Positions 24,069 to 33,152 of a stretch of DNA of 64,000 nt are shown here, piece by piece. Within the stretch, counting starts at the first letter, position 1; each line of letters starts with the position of its first letter. Made by a program: the position numbers and the translations under genes. The DNA comes from Nitrobacter hamburgensis X14 (GTDB taxonomy: Bacteria; Pseudomonadota; Alphaproteobacteria; Rhizobiales; Xanthobacteraceae). The stretch is taken from contig NC_007964.1 in assembly GCF_000013885.1 (NCBI RefSeq), forward strand, positions 620,001 through 684,000. Reading direction: 5' to 3'. The notes beneath the pieces were generated by a model. That model made no database searches. It was given only the letters and a program-made list of their open reading frames with translations, and was not told where the DNA came from.

Positions 24069-27051
24069 ATGAAACTGCATTTCGAACCCGACCTCGATTA
24101 CCAGCACACCGCGATTGAAGCCGTCTGCGATTTGTTTCGCGGACAGGAAATCAATCGTACCGAGTTCACCGTCACCCGTCGTCCCGACGGTGGCGTGCAA
24201 GGGGAGCTTGGACTCGTCGAAAATGAGCGCGGCATCGGCAACCGCCTGACGCTGCTTGATGATGAGATCATCACCAACCTGAAAGACATTCAGCTTCGCA
24301 ATGGCCTGCCGCCGTCCGGGAATCTTGCCTCCGGCGACTTCACCGTCGAAATGGAGACGGGCACCGGGCAAGACCTACGTTTATATTCGCACCGTCTTCG
24401 AGCTGAACAAGCGCTTCGGCTTCACGAAATTCGTGGTCGTCGTGCCGTCCGTCGCGATCAAGGAAGGCGTCTACAAGACGCTCCAGATCACCGAGGACCA
24501 TTTCAAGGGCCTCTATTCCGGCCAGCCCTTCGATTATTTTCTCTACGATTCCGGCAAGCTCGGTCAGGTCCGCAATTTCGCCACCAGCCCGACCATCCAG
24601 ATCATGGTCGTGACCGTCGGCGCGATCAATAAGAAAGACGTGAACAACCTCTATAAGGACAGCGAGAAGACCGGCGGCGAAGCGCCGATCGACCTGATCC
24701 GGGCGACACGCCCCGTCATCATCGTGGACGAGCCGCAGAGCGTGGACGGTGGCCTTGAGGGAAGAGGCAAACAGGCGCTCGACGCCATGAATCCGCTCTG
24801 CACGCTGCGTTATTCGGCAACCCATGTGGACAAGCACCAGATGGTTTACCGGCTCGACGCCGTGGACGCTTATGACCGCAAGCTGGTCAAGCAGATCGAG
24901 GTGGCCTCGCTCGAAGTTGAAGGCGGGCACAACAAGGCGTATCTGCGCTTTCTTTCCGCCAACAACCGGGGCGGTGCGATCACTGCCCGCGTCGAAATCG
25001 ACGTGCAGCAGGGCGCGCATGTTCAGCGCAAGGAAGTCGTCGTCCAGGACGGCGACGACCTCGAAGACCTGACCGGCCGCGCCGTCTACAAGGATAGCCG
25101 GATCGGCGAAATCCGCGTTGCCGGCAATGACTCCTTGCTGGAAGTAAAGCTGGCCGGCTCCGAAGAATTTCTGCCGGTCGGCAAGGCCATCGGCGACGTG
25201 GATGCTGACGCCATCAAGCGGCTGATGATCCGTCGCACCATCCACGAGCACCTGGAAAAGGAAAAGCGCCTCGCGCCTCTCGGCATCAAGATATTGAGCC
25301 TGTTCTTCATCGACGCCGTGGAACACTATCGCTCCTATGACGCGGACGGGAATCCGGTGAAGGGGAAGTACGCGACAATCTTCGAGGAAGAATATCGCCG
25401 CGCCGCCAAGCTCCCCGAGTTTTCGAGCCTGTTCAAGGAAGTAGACGTAACTTCCGACGCCGTGGAGGTGCATGACGGCTATTTTTCCATCGACAAGAAC
25501 AAGCGCTGGACCGACACCGCCGAGAACAATCAGGTTAATCGCGACAATGCCGAGCGCGCCTATAACCTCATCATGAGGGAGAAAGAGAAATTATTGAGTT
25601 TCGACACGAAGCTCAAGTTCGTTTTTTCGCACTCCGCCCTCAAGGAGGGTTGGGACAATCCCAATGTCTTCCAGATTTGCGCCTTGCGCGAGATGGGCAC
25701 AGAGCGCGAGCGCCGCCAGACCATCGGTCGCGGCCTGCGTCTGTGCGTCAACCAGAAGGGCGAGCGGTTGCGTGGTTTCGATGTCAACACGCTGACGGTG
25801 ATCGCCACCGAAAGCTACGAGGCGTTCGCCGACAACCTGCAAAAGGAAATCGAGCGGGATACCGGCATCCGTTTCGGTATCGTCGAAAAACATCAGTTCG
25901 CCGCCATTCCCGTCCAGAACGAGGATGGCTCCGCCGCCATGCTCGGCTTCGATGAGTCAGCCGCCATCTATGACTGGCTGCAAGGCGAAGGGTTCATCGA
26001 CACGAAAGGCAAGGTCCAGGACAAGCTGCGCACGGCCATCAAGGACGGCACGCTCGCGTTGCCGGCAGCGCACGCAGCCCACCTGCCGCAGGTGAAGGAA
26101 GTCCTGCGCAAGATCGCCGGCAAACTGGACATCAAAAACGCCGACGATCGCGTGACGGTGAAAACCCGCCAGGCCGTCCTGCACAGCGCCGAGTTTCAGG
26201 CGCTATGGGAGCGGATCAAGCACAGGACGACCTATCGCGTTCATTTCGACAACGACAAGCTCATCGAGGATTGCGCCAAAGCCATTGCTGGCGGCCCGCC
26301 GATTCCAAAGGCGCGGGTGACGATCCGCAAGGCCGACCTTGCCATCGGGCAAGGCGGCGTCCTTGCCACGGAAACGTCTACCTCCGGCCCCGTGACCATC
26401 GAGGAAGGCGATATTGTCCTGCCCGACGTGCTGACGGAGCTTCAGGATCGCACTCAGCTCACGCGCCGCAGCCTGGTCACCATCCTGACGGATAGCGGGC
26501 GGCTCGCGGATTTCAAACGCAATCCCTCGGCTTTCATTGATCTGGCGGCGGAGATTATTAGCCGCACCAAACGCCTCGCGATTGTTGACGGCATCAAGTA
26601 TCAGCGCATCGGCGACGAGCAGTTCTATGCCCAAGAGCTTTTCGAGCAGGAGGAACTGGTCGGCTACCTCAAGAACATGCTCAAGGATACACAGAAATCC
26701 GTGTTCGAGCATGTCGTCTACGATTCCGGCGGCGTGGAGCGAACTTTCGCAGAGCAAATGGAAAAGAATGACGCCGTGAAGGTCTACGCCAAGCTTCCCG
26801 GCTGGTTCAAAGTTCCGACGCCGCTCGGCACTTACAATCCGGACTGGGCCGTTCTGGTGCAGATCGACGGCCAGGAGCATCTGTATTTCGTCGTCGAGAC
26901 GAAGGGCAGCTTATTCACCGACGATCTGCGTGACCATGAGGCCGCCAAGATCGCCTGCGGTGAAGCGCACTTCAAGGCGCTGGCGGTTGACAAGAATCCG
27001 GCGCGCTACGTGAAAGCGACCAAGCTCGACGATGTGCTGAGTCATACGTAG
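24069..27051 (+). pseudogene. res: Type III restriction enzyme (Res), frameshifted in Walker A
   Basis: The reading frame from ATG 24069 (MKLHFEPDLDYQHTAIEAVC) reads to METGTGQD, then leaves frame; the next frame continues TYVYIRTVFELNKRFGF to the stop at 27051. One extra G in GGG at 24366-24368 converts METGTGKTYVY into two frames, so the ATP-binding lysine is lost in the straight reading. The remainder is intact: DEPQ motif II, SAT motif III, IGRGLRLCVN motif VI, and a C-terminal PD-(D/E)xK nuclease (YNPDWAVLV ... VVETKG). Either a true mutation that disarms restriction or a base-calling error. Confidence 0.88.
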
Positions 27052-27159
27052 CGGCTGGCCGAGATTGCGCGTCATTGGGCATAATACGATCCGGTGACGC
27101 GCAACTAAACATTTGATCTGACGCTCAGATGCGGCTTGATTTTCCATAAGATACATTAT

Positions 27160-27191
27160 CACACGGCCAGTGTTCTGACGCTGGCCGTGTG
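27160..27191. terminator. Long hairpin after res
   Basis: Perfect 11-bp arms CACACGGCCAG/CTGGCCGTGTG with a 10-nt loop, 109 nt after the res stop and before the convergent hypothetical gene. It lacks a U-tract, so it may be a bidirectional transcription barrier rather than a classical terminator. Confidence 0.5.
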
Positions 27192-27247
27192 ATCTCCACA
27201 CTTCAGTGGCACGATTCTTTGTGAGATATTTGGCCCGACGCACGCGC

Positions 27248-27715
27248 TCAGTGCAGCGTCCTCCCCTTCGCTTGCTCGGTGTCGTCCTCGACGAGATCGG
27301 CGTGCCAAAGCGCATCGACTACATCCTGCCAGGATTGCTCGGATGCCGAGCCTTTGGCCGCTTCCGCGTAAAGGCTGGCGGTCGCCGCTGCTATGATGAC
27401 GTTGCCGGTCGCCCGTAGAAGGCCCGTGGCTACAACAACCGGATCACGTCCGTTGAAGCGCAGGACGTCCAATTCCTTGAGCAACTCAACCACGCTTTGG
27501 CTCGCCTGCGAAAGCGGAATCCCGTGAACTTCGTGCATGAAGCGCAGCAGCAAAGCCGCGTTCTCCGGGCCATGCCTGCGTGCTGGCATGTATTCGTCGC
27601 CGTACTCCTCCCGATGTGCGGCAACTTCCGCGCGCTCCCCCGCCGTTGAATCGTCAACGTCGTCGATCAGCACCCGATATTGTCGAATGGCTTCCGCCGG
27701 CCGGTAGACATTCAT
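27248..27715 (-). CDS. Hypothetical protein (155 aa)
   Basis: Starts at ATG 27715 after AAAGGAG. The protein is helical throughout (ENAALLLRFMHEVHGIPLSQ, then ATGNVIIAAATASLYAEAAK) and acidic, ending in DDTEQAKGRTLH. No membrane segment or known domain is recognised. Convergent with the defence operon. Confidence 0.55.
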   Translation of the reverse strand: MNVYRPAEAIRQYRVLIDDVDDSTAGERAEVAAHREEYGDEYMPARRHGPENAALLLRFMHEVHGIPLSQASQSVVELLKELDVLRFNGRDPVVVATGLLRATGNVIIAAATASLYAEAAKGSASEQSWQDVVDALWHADLVEDDTEQAKGRTLH

Positions 27716-27841
27716 GATTGTGCTCCTTTCCAATGAAAGGAGGTCTATGCGCCTGTGAACGCAGCGGCTTGGCCGAATGCTGGTCAGGATGCGCGAGCAG
27801 GAACAGCTCGGTCTGCGGCGAAGCCGATACGACCTTGAATA

Positions 27842-28411
27842 CTAATCCGCTCCGGTAATCGCCCGGCGCAATGTCCCGACATGAACGCCGAGCCGCGCGG
27901 CGACACGCGCGCGTGTCTGCCTGCCTGACTCGATCAGGGTTTTCGCGCGGCGAATCTGGGTTGCTGAAAGCTTGCGTGGTCTGCCGATTGCCGCGCCGCG
28001 CGCTCTGGCGGCGCGCATTCCTGCAATCGTACGCTCGCGGATCAGCTCGCGCTCGAACTCCGCCAGCACTGCGAGCATGCTGAAGATCATGCGGCCTTCG
28101 GGGCGGGTCGTGTCGATCATCGCGCCGTGACCGGCAAGAACCCGGAGTCCCACGCCGCGACCGTTCAAACCTTCGATGAGTCCGATGAGATCAAGGAGGC
28201 TGCGCCCGAGGCGGTCGAGCTTCCACACGACCAGCACGTCGCCCGCGCCGCATGATGCGATGGCCTCGGTAAGACCCTTGCGGCGGGCGGTAGCGCCCGA
28301 CGCCTTGTCCCGGAATATCCTTTTGCAGCCCGCTTCACGCAGAGCGGTCAGTTGCAGATCGAGATTTTGTTCTTCGGTGGAAACGCGCGCGTAGCCGATG
28401 TTTTCTGTCAT
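27842..28411 (-). CDS. Serine resolvase/invertase
   Basis: A 189-residue small serine recombinase. GYARVSTEEQNLDLQ holds the catalytic Ser (about residue 11); VWKLDRLGRSLLDL, AEFERELIRERT and GRPRKLSATQIRRAK are the family's further motifs, and the C-terminus is the HTH (RARVAARLGVHVGTLRRAI). This is the Tn3-resolvase/Hin type. No transposase or terminal inverted repeat was seen beside it, so it may be a transposon relic or the island's multimer resolvase. Confidence 0.93.
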   Translation of the reverse strand: MTENIGYARVSTEEQNLDLQLTALREAGCKRIFRDKASGATARRKGLTEAIASCGAGDVLVVWKLDRLGRSLLDLIGLIEGLNGRGVGLRVLAGHGAMIDTTRPEGRMIFSMLAVLAEFERELIRERTIAGMRAARARGAAIGRPRKLSATQIRRAKTLIESGRQTRARVAARLGVHVGTLRRAITGAD

Positions 28412-28624
28412 GGCGGCTACTCATCCTTACGCAGAAATACGAGCGTTCCGCAGCTGCTGGCGCTGCGCGTTATGGTTCCTTTTCGGAGAGGATTGGGCGG
28501 GAAGCCGGTGTAAGTTAGAGCCAAGTAATTTTCATAGTATAAACAAGTAAATACAAAAGGATAATCCTGCTTTAACTGAAAATAAAATCAGATTACTATA
28601 GACTGAACGAAAAGGAAGGGTTTA

Positions 28625-28903
28625 GTGCGATCAATTGCAGTTTTATTATTTCTAATTTCCTTTGCAATTCTTGCGGATGCAGCCACGCGAATCCTGACGG
28701 CGGCTGCTGACGAAAATCGGACGGCGATCATTGCCGACGGGCCGCGCGGCATAGTCCGCGTCATGGCGGGAGGTCGCGAGGTCGCGCGCTTCGACGCTGC
28801 CGGACTGCATGTTCGCAACGAGATCGAGTATGGCGGCTCCATCTCCGATACCGGTGTTCAGTATTTCGATGAACGCGCGGGAGGCAGCCGTGCGCCGCAG
28901 TAA
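28625..28903 (+). CDS. Small secreted protein, partner of the large secreted protein
   Basis: Starts at GTG 28625 after AAGGAAGG. Residues 1-19 (RSIAVLLFLISFAILADAA) are a signal peptide. The 73-residue mature part, including RGIVRVMAGGREVARFDAAG and IEYGGSISDTGVQYFDERAG, looks beta-rich and resembles the short repeats of tail-fibre-like proteins. It overlaps the next gene by 14 nt, so the two are translationally coupled. The 120 nt before it are unusually A/T-rich and probably hold the promoter. Confidence 0.7.
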   Translation: MRSIAVLLFLISFAILADAATRILTAAADENRTAIIADGPRGIVRVMAGGREVARFDAAGLHVRNEIEYGGSISDTGVQYFDERAGGSRAPQ

Positions 28904-31900
28904 CCGTCTGCGGATTCGTCTTCTCACACTGAGCGGGCTTGTCGCTCTTGCCGCTGCGCCTGCCTTCGCTGCTGAACCGACCCCCGGGTCCGCCTGCACG
29001 GGCGTGGGGAATTACACGGTTTCCGGCGGCCCGGAGCTTTCCGGGGTTGGGCACCTTATGGTCTGCTCCGGCAGCGTCTGGAACAGCGTGCTCGATTTCG
29101 ACGCGGCGGCGAACAGCGTCCTGCCATATGCCCTCAGCCTGTCGGGCGACATCTCCCCCGCGCAGATCACGGCGAACCAGAACGATTACAACCCGGCGGG
29201 TCTTTCGACCGCTTCGGTGCTGCGGATGAGCAGCGACGCTTCGCGTAACGTCACAAGCCTTGCGGGCGGAGTGGACGGGCGCATCGTCACGCTGATGAAT
29301 ATCGGCAGTAATTCGATTATTCTCAAGAACGACGATGGCGCTACCGGCACGGCAGCGAACCGCTTTGCGCTGGCAGGCGATCTTGCTTTAACGCCAAACC
29401 AGGCGGTTATTCTTACATACGACAGTACCGCTTCTCGCTGGCGCGCCGCCAGCAACGGCACGGCAACGAGCACATTCAGCTGCCCCTCTGGCTTCACAAA
29501 GCTTCAAAGCCAGGGACAGACCCTCGGTTGCATGAAAGACAGCGTTGTGGCGGCATCCGGGTTAAATTGCCGGGACGCAGCGACAAGCTGCTGGAACAGT
29601 TATGGCGGCCGGTTGCCGACTTACAATGAATACAAAGCGGCTCAGGCATCGATCGGCGGGTTCACGATTCATGCCAATCTCGAATGGGTAGGTTCGCCTT
29701 CCTGGAACAGCGCTGACAATGAATCTTGCGGCGGGATCGAACCGACCGCTGGCGGGATACCGTCCTCTTACCCATACACAAGAACCGACCACGCCTATCG
29801 CTGCTTTATCCCTGCCGGATCAAATGGCGGCCCGGGAAGCAGCGCCAACGCTGCGGGCTCAGACACGCAGGTGCAATTCAACGATGGCGGGACTGCACTG
29901 GGCGGAGATGGCGGACTCATCTACAATAAGGCTACGGACACGCTCACGACCGGCGCGCTCACGGTAAACAGCGCTCTCGGCGTGACAGGCGCGACCGGCG
30001 TTGCCGGCACTCTTGCGCTCTCCGGCGACATCAGCCCCGCGCAAATAACGGCGAACCAGAACAACTACAACCCGGCAGGTCTTTCGACGGCTTCGGTGCT
30101 GCGGGTGAACAGCAATGCCTCTCGCAACATCACGAGTCTCGCAGGAGGCGCGGACGGGCGCGTCGTCACCGTCATGAATATCGGCAGCTTCCCCATCGTG
30201 CTGAAAAACGACGACGGCGCGACCGGCACGGCGGCAAACCGCTTCGCGCTCACCGGCGATCTCGCGCTCGCGGCGAAGCAATCGGCGATGCTGATGTATG
30301 ACTCGACGGCCTTGCGCTGGCGGCAGATCGCGAACGGCACGGCCACCGGCAGCGGCGACAACCTCGGCAATCATACGGCGACACAGAACATCGTTCTCGG
30401 CTCGAATTATCTTTCGGGCGACGGCGGCAATGAGGGTATTGCCGTGGATGCAAGCGGTAAAATCGGGATTGGAATCACGCCAGCAACCGCACTGCTGACG
30501 GTCAACGGCGACGCGGTCGTCAATACGTCCCTGACAGCCTTTGGTGGGATGCTCGGCAGCAACGGTTCGGTCGGTACTCCAGGCTACAGGTTCTACTTTG
30601 ATCCGGATACAGGACTTTATAGCCCGGGCGACAATGCGAATGTGCTGGGCTTTGTGACAGGCGGTACCGAGCGCGCGCGAATCGACGCGAACGGAAACGT
30701 CGGCATCGGCACATCTCCTGTTTCAGGCACACGCATCTCTGTAGCGGATTCAGGAGGCGGCGTCTCCGAGATCGCCACTCTCATCAATTCGAGTCCCGCG
30801 TCAGCGGGTACGGGGGTGGGAATTGTCTATCAAGGTCCATCCTCCATAAAGCTCGGAAGCGTCGGCGCAATGTGGGAAGATGGCACCGGGAATAATTCTG
30901 GCCTCTACTTCAATACGCGGAACACCAGCTACAGTTCGAAAATGTATCTTTCAGCCGCGGGCGATCTCGGCATCGGCACAATAGGCGTGCCGAAGGAGAG
31001 GCTGCACATTTATTCTACAGATCCGGCGGAAACGGGCCTCACTATTGCGACGCCCGGAACGGGAGACCAGCAGGCTGTCCTGAACCTGTTGACCAAAAGC
31101 AACGGAAGCGACACGTTGGGCGACGCCACCTCGGCGGGATGGCAAATCTGGGCTAACGGCGACGGCAGCACCGCCTTCGGCGCGATAGGTGGCCCTAATA
31201 CGTTCGGTATTGGTTTTGTCGACGGCGCGGGCTGGGACCCTGCTGCCTTTCAAATACTCCCAAACGGCAGGATCGGGATCGGGACGCACGCCAACGGCGA
31301 GCTGCCCGGTACGACGCTCGATGTTGGCGGCAGTTTCGCGCTTTCAGGAGACATTTCACCCGCGCAGATCGCGGCAGACCAGAACGACTATGATCCGGCC
31401 GAATATGATATCAAGACATCGGTGCTTCGCCTGACCAGCGACGCGTCGCACTCGATCACCGGAATCGTGGACGGCGCGGATGGGCGGGTGCTGACTCTTC
31501 TCAATGTCGGCTCCAATCCGATCGTGCTGTCCAATCAGAATGCCTCGTCTGCCGCAGCCAATCGCTTCGCCATCGGGGCCGATTTCACCATCGGCGCGGA
31601 TCAGAGCGTCTCCCTGATTTACGATGATACCTCGCAGCGATGGAGGTCTGCCTCACTCCCTTTTGAGTCGTCCGGCCTTGTGGGGCCTTCCGGCTGCGCG
31701 ACTATCGGCGATCTGTGCGCGGACGGGACGGTGTTCGCGGGGTATCACCCGATTACGCAGGAACATTTGTTCATCCCAACAACAGATCAGGGCACGACAA
31801 GCCAGTGGAAAACATCGACCGGCACGAACGACATAGCCACGGATTCAACCTATGACGGACGGGCCAACACCAATCAGGTGGCGAACAGCACGACCTTTCC

Positions 31901-32162
31901 GGCGTTTAAACTCTGCAAAGACTTGACCACAGGGGGGCATAGCGACTGGTATCTGCCTAGCCGTGTGGAACTGTATTATCTATGGTCGGTGCAGGGTACA
32001 ATCGAAGCAGCAGGTAACATAACTAATCTCCAGAACGCCTCCTACTACTGGTCTTCTACGGAGTACGATACTAACTCCGCGTGGCCCCAGTACTTCCCCA
32101 ATGGTACCCAGGGCTACGCTAATAAGCTTACTGCCTTCAGGGTGAGGTGTGTCAGGCGCTAG
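28890..32162 (+). CDS. Large secreted repeat protein with DUF1566/C-type-lectin-like C-terminus (DGR-target-like)
   Basis: About 1090 residues from GTG 28890 (site GGGAGG); a start at ATG 28869 is possible. Signal peptide cut after AAAPAFA (about residue 27). A roughly 110-residue module opening LSGDISPAQI occurs three times (residues about 82-192, 375-485, 818-925). Between the first two is a Cys-containing lectin-like domain (197-310, GRLPTYNEY); residues 497-804 resemble phage tail-fibre repeats (IGIGTSP, GTERARID). The C-terminus (931-1090) is DUF1566-like: WYLPSRVELYYLW, YYWSSTEYD, FRVRCVRR. Codons in the last 45 positions are almost all NNY except at conserved sites, as in variable regions of diversity-generating retroelements. 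No membrane anchor is seen. Confidence 0.82.
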   Translation: MRRSNRLRIRLLTLSGLVALAAAPAFAAEPTPGSACTGVGNYTVSGGPELSGVGHLMVCSGSVWNSVLDFDAAANSVLPYALSLSGDISPAQITANQNDYNPAGLSTASVLRMSSDASRNVTSLAGGVDGRIVTLMNIGSNSIILKNDDGATGTAANRFALAGDLALTPNQAVILTYDSTASRWRAASNGTATSTFSCPSGFTKLQSQGQTLGCMKDSVVAASGLNCRDAATSCWNSYGGRLPTYNEYKAAQASIGGFTIHANLEWVGSPSWNSADNESCGGIEPTAGGIPSSYPYTRTDHAYRCFIPAGSNGGPGSSANAAGSDTQVQFNDGGTALGGDGGLIYNKATDTLTTGALTVNSALGVTGATGVAGTLALSGDISPAQITANQNNYNPAGLSTASVLRVNSNASRNITSLAGGADGRVVTVMNIGSFPIVLKNDDGATGTAANRFALTGDLALAAKQSAMLMYDSTALRWRQIANGTATGSGDNLGNHTATQNIVLGSNYLSGDGGNEGIAVDASGKIGIGITPATALLTVNGDAVVNTSLTAFGGMLGSNGSVGTPGYRFYFDPDTGLYSPGDNANVLGFVTGGTERARIDANGNVGIGTSPVSGTRISVADSGGGVSEIATLINSSPASAGTGVGIVYQGPSSIKLGSVGAMWEDGTGNNSGLYFNTRNTSYSSKMYLSAAGDLGIGTIGVPKERLHIYSTDPAETGLTIATPGTGDQQAVLNLLTKSNGSDTLGDATSAGWQIWANGDGSTAFGAIGGPNTFGIGFVDGAGWDPAAFQILPNGRIGIGTHANGELPGTTLDVGGSFALSGDISPAQIAADQNDYDPAEYDIKTSVLRLTSDASHSITGIVDGADGRVLTLLNVGSNPIVLSNQNASSAAANRFAIGADFTIGADQSVSLIYDDTSQRWRSASLPFESSGLVGPSGCATIGDLCADGTVFAGYHPITQEHLFIPTTDQGTTSQWKTSTGTNDIATDSTYDGRANTNQVANSTTFPAFKLCKDLTTGGHSDWYLPSRVELYYLWSVQGTIEAAGNITNLQNASYYWSSTEYDTNSAWPQYFPNGTQGYANKLTAFRVRCVRR
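29135..31650 (+). repeat. Three copies of a ~330-bp coding module
   Basis: Copies at about 29135-29470, 30013-30350 and 31341-31650 each begin with codons for LSGDISPAQI and run through a DGATGTAANRFA-like segment to YDSTASRWR or equivalent. Copies 1 and 2 are also very similar at DNA level; copy 3 is more diverged, so the duplications happened at different times. Confidence 0.85.
32031..32159 (+). other. Candidate DGR variable region (VR)
   Basis: Covers the codons from NASYYWSSTE to the end of the gene. After GAG, the codons TAC GAT ACT AAC TCC, then CCC, TAC TTC CCC AAT GGT ACC, GGC TAC GCT AAT, CTT ACT GCC TTC are all NNY, and the interspersed invariant codons are GCG TGG, CAG, CAG, AAG. 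Adenine-directed mutagenesis of AAY codons in a template gives exactly NNY. No template repeat was found in the window. Confidence 0.55.
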
Positions 32163-32163
32163 A

Positions 32164-32182
32164 GGCGGCGTTCGCGCCCGCC
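32164..32182 (+). other. GC-rich tetraloop hairpin after the stop codon
   Basis: GGCGGCG-TTCG-CGCC(C)GCC, a 7-bp GC stem with one bulged C, begins 1 nt after the TAG. No U-tract follows, so it is a poor terminator. In known DGRs a GC hairpin/cruciform with a 4-nt loop just downstream of the variable region stimulates homing; the position here fits. Confidence 0.5.
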
Positions 32183-32617
32183 CGGAGATGCCTGGGTCGT
32201 TATTGCTGCGAGCAATGATGCCTCGGGTGATGCCGGAGCGGATTGCTTCGCTCTCACCGACCAGTCGCGATAGACCACGATCCGCTTTTCTGCCCTTGTG
32301 ACCGTCTGGCCTGCGGGGCCGCACTGCCGGATTTTCCTCGTTGCGTCGGTACGGACTCGTTTTCAGTCCGCGCGGATTTTCCTTCGCAGCCTTATTTACG
32401 GCACGTTTGCCGATGCTGCGCGCCGCTTTCTCCTTTTTGTCCGGAATTGACTCATCCTGAACGCCACCATGACCGGGTGCAGCCATCATGCAACGGGCGG
32501 CCCGATCCATTCGCGGGGCGCTCCCGTGTTGCCCGTTTCCCCGGCGGGTGCATGAAGGCTTTTCTCACCCGGTCTCCTTGATGGCGTTCGAGCCAACCCA
32601 AACAAAGGAGACAGATC
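32183..32617. other. Intergenic region without a convincing gene
   Basis: About 435 nt between the secreted-protein operon and the next small gene. I find no template repeat, no reverse-transcriptase fragment and no gene with a ribosome site. The end, with AAAGGAG, is the leader of the gene at 32618. Confidence 0.5.
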
Positions 32618-32854
32618 ATGGCACGCAACGCAAACTACAGCCGCAAGGAAGCGAGACGCGAAACGAAAGCTCCCAGCTTCATCGCCTACGCGGTGACCGA
32701 AAAGGGCGAGGATAAATCCTTCTGGACCCGCATCGGCGCAGCCTGGGATCACGAGGACGGCAAGGGCCTCACCTTGCAGCTCGACCTGGTTCCGGTGAAC
32801 GGTGGACGCATCGTCCTTCGCACCCCTTCCGAGGATCAGGAGAAGGGCGCGTGA
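32618..32854 (+). CDS. Small conserved-looking hypothetical (78 aa)
   Basis: Starts at ATG after AAAGGAGACAGATC. The sequence (APSFIAYAVTEKGEDKSFWT, then RIGAAWDHEDGKGLTLQLDL) is a compact beta-type protein with a basic N-terminus, of the kind common on alphaproteobacterial plasmids and ICEs. Function unknown. Followed by another small gene in the same direction. Confidence 0.72.
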   Translation: MARNANYSRKEARRETKAPSFIAYAVTEKGEDKSFWTRIGAAWDHEDGKGLTLQLDLVPVNGGRIVLRTPSEDQEKGA

Positions 32855-32886
32855 GCGCCCTTCTTTCTCCTCCGGAGGACATCGTG

Positions 32887-33096
32887 ATGTGCAAACATGT
32901 TCATATTGAATCCGCCCGCGCCGCACTTGCGCGCGCCGCCTGGGTTCGCGGCGAAGCTCCCGCCTACGGCGAAGATGCCGTTACGGATCTGCTCACCGAT
33001 ATCCGTCATCTGTGCGCGGCGGCGGGCCTTGACTTCGACCGCTGCGACCGTGTCGCCGCGATGCATTTCGAGGCAGAGCACGGGGGCGCGTCATGA
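32887..33096 (+). CDS. Small hypothetical protein (69 aa)
   Basis: ATG 32887 lies 9 nt after GGAGG; the frame is open back to 32851. The sequence (CKHVHIESARAALARAAWVR, then ICAAAGLDFDRCDRVAA-like LTDIRHLCAAAG) is helical. No family recognised. Likely in one operon with the preceding 78-residue gene. Confidence 0.6.
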   Translation: MCKHVHIESARAALARAAWVRGEAPAYGEDAVTDLLTDIRHLCAAAGLDFDRCDRVAAMHFEAEHGGAS

Positions 33097-33152
33097 CGCG
33101 CCCCCTCACCGAACCTGCCAAGAGTTCAGATCGCGCTAAATCAGCTCACGAT

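Noticed and set aside
28412..28624. Transposon terminal inverted repeat next to the resolvase
   Set aside because: No Tn3-type GGGG... terminal sequence and no matching copy on the other side were found.
31980..32510. Open frame of 176 codons on the minus strand antisense to the secreted protein's 3' end
   Set aside because: It overlaps the well-supported C-terminal domain, has no ribosome site and has low-complexity basic composition.
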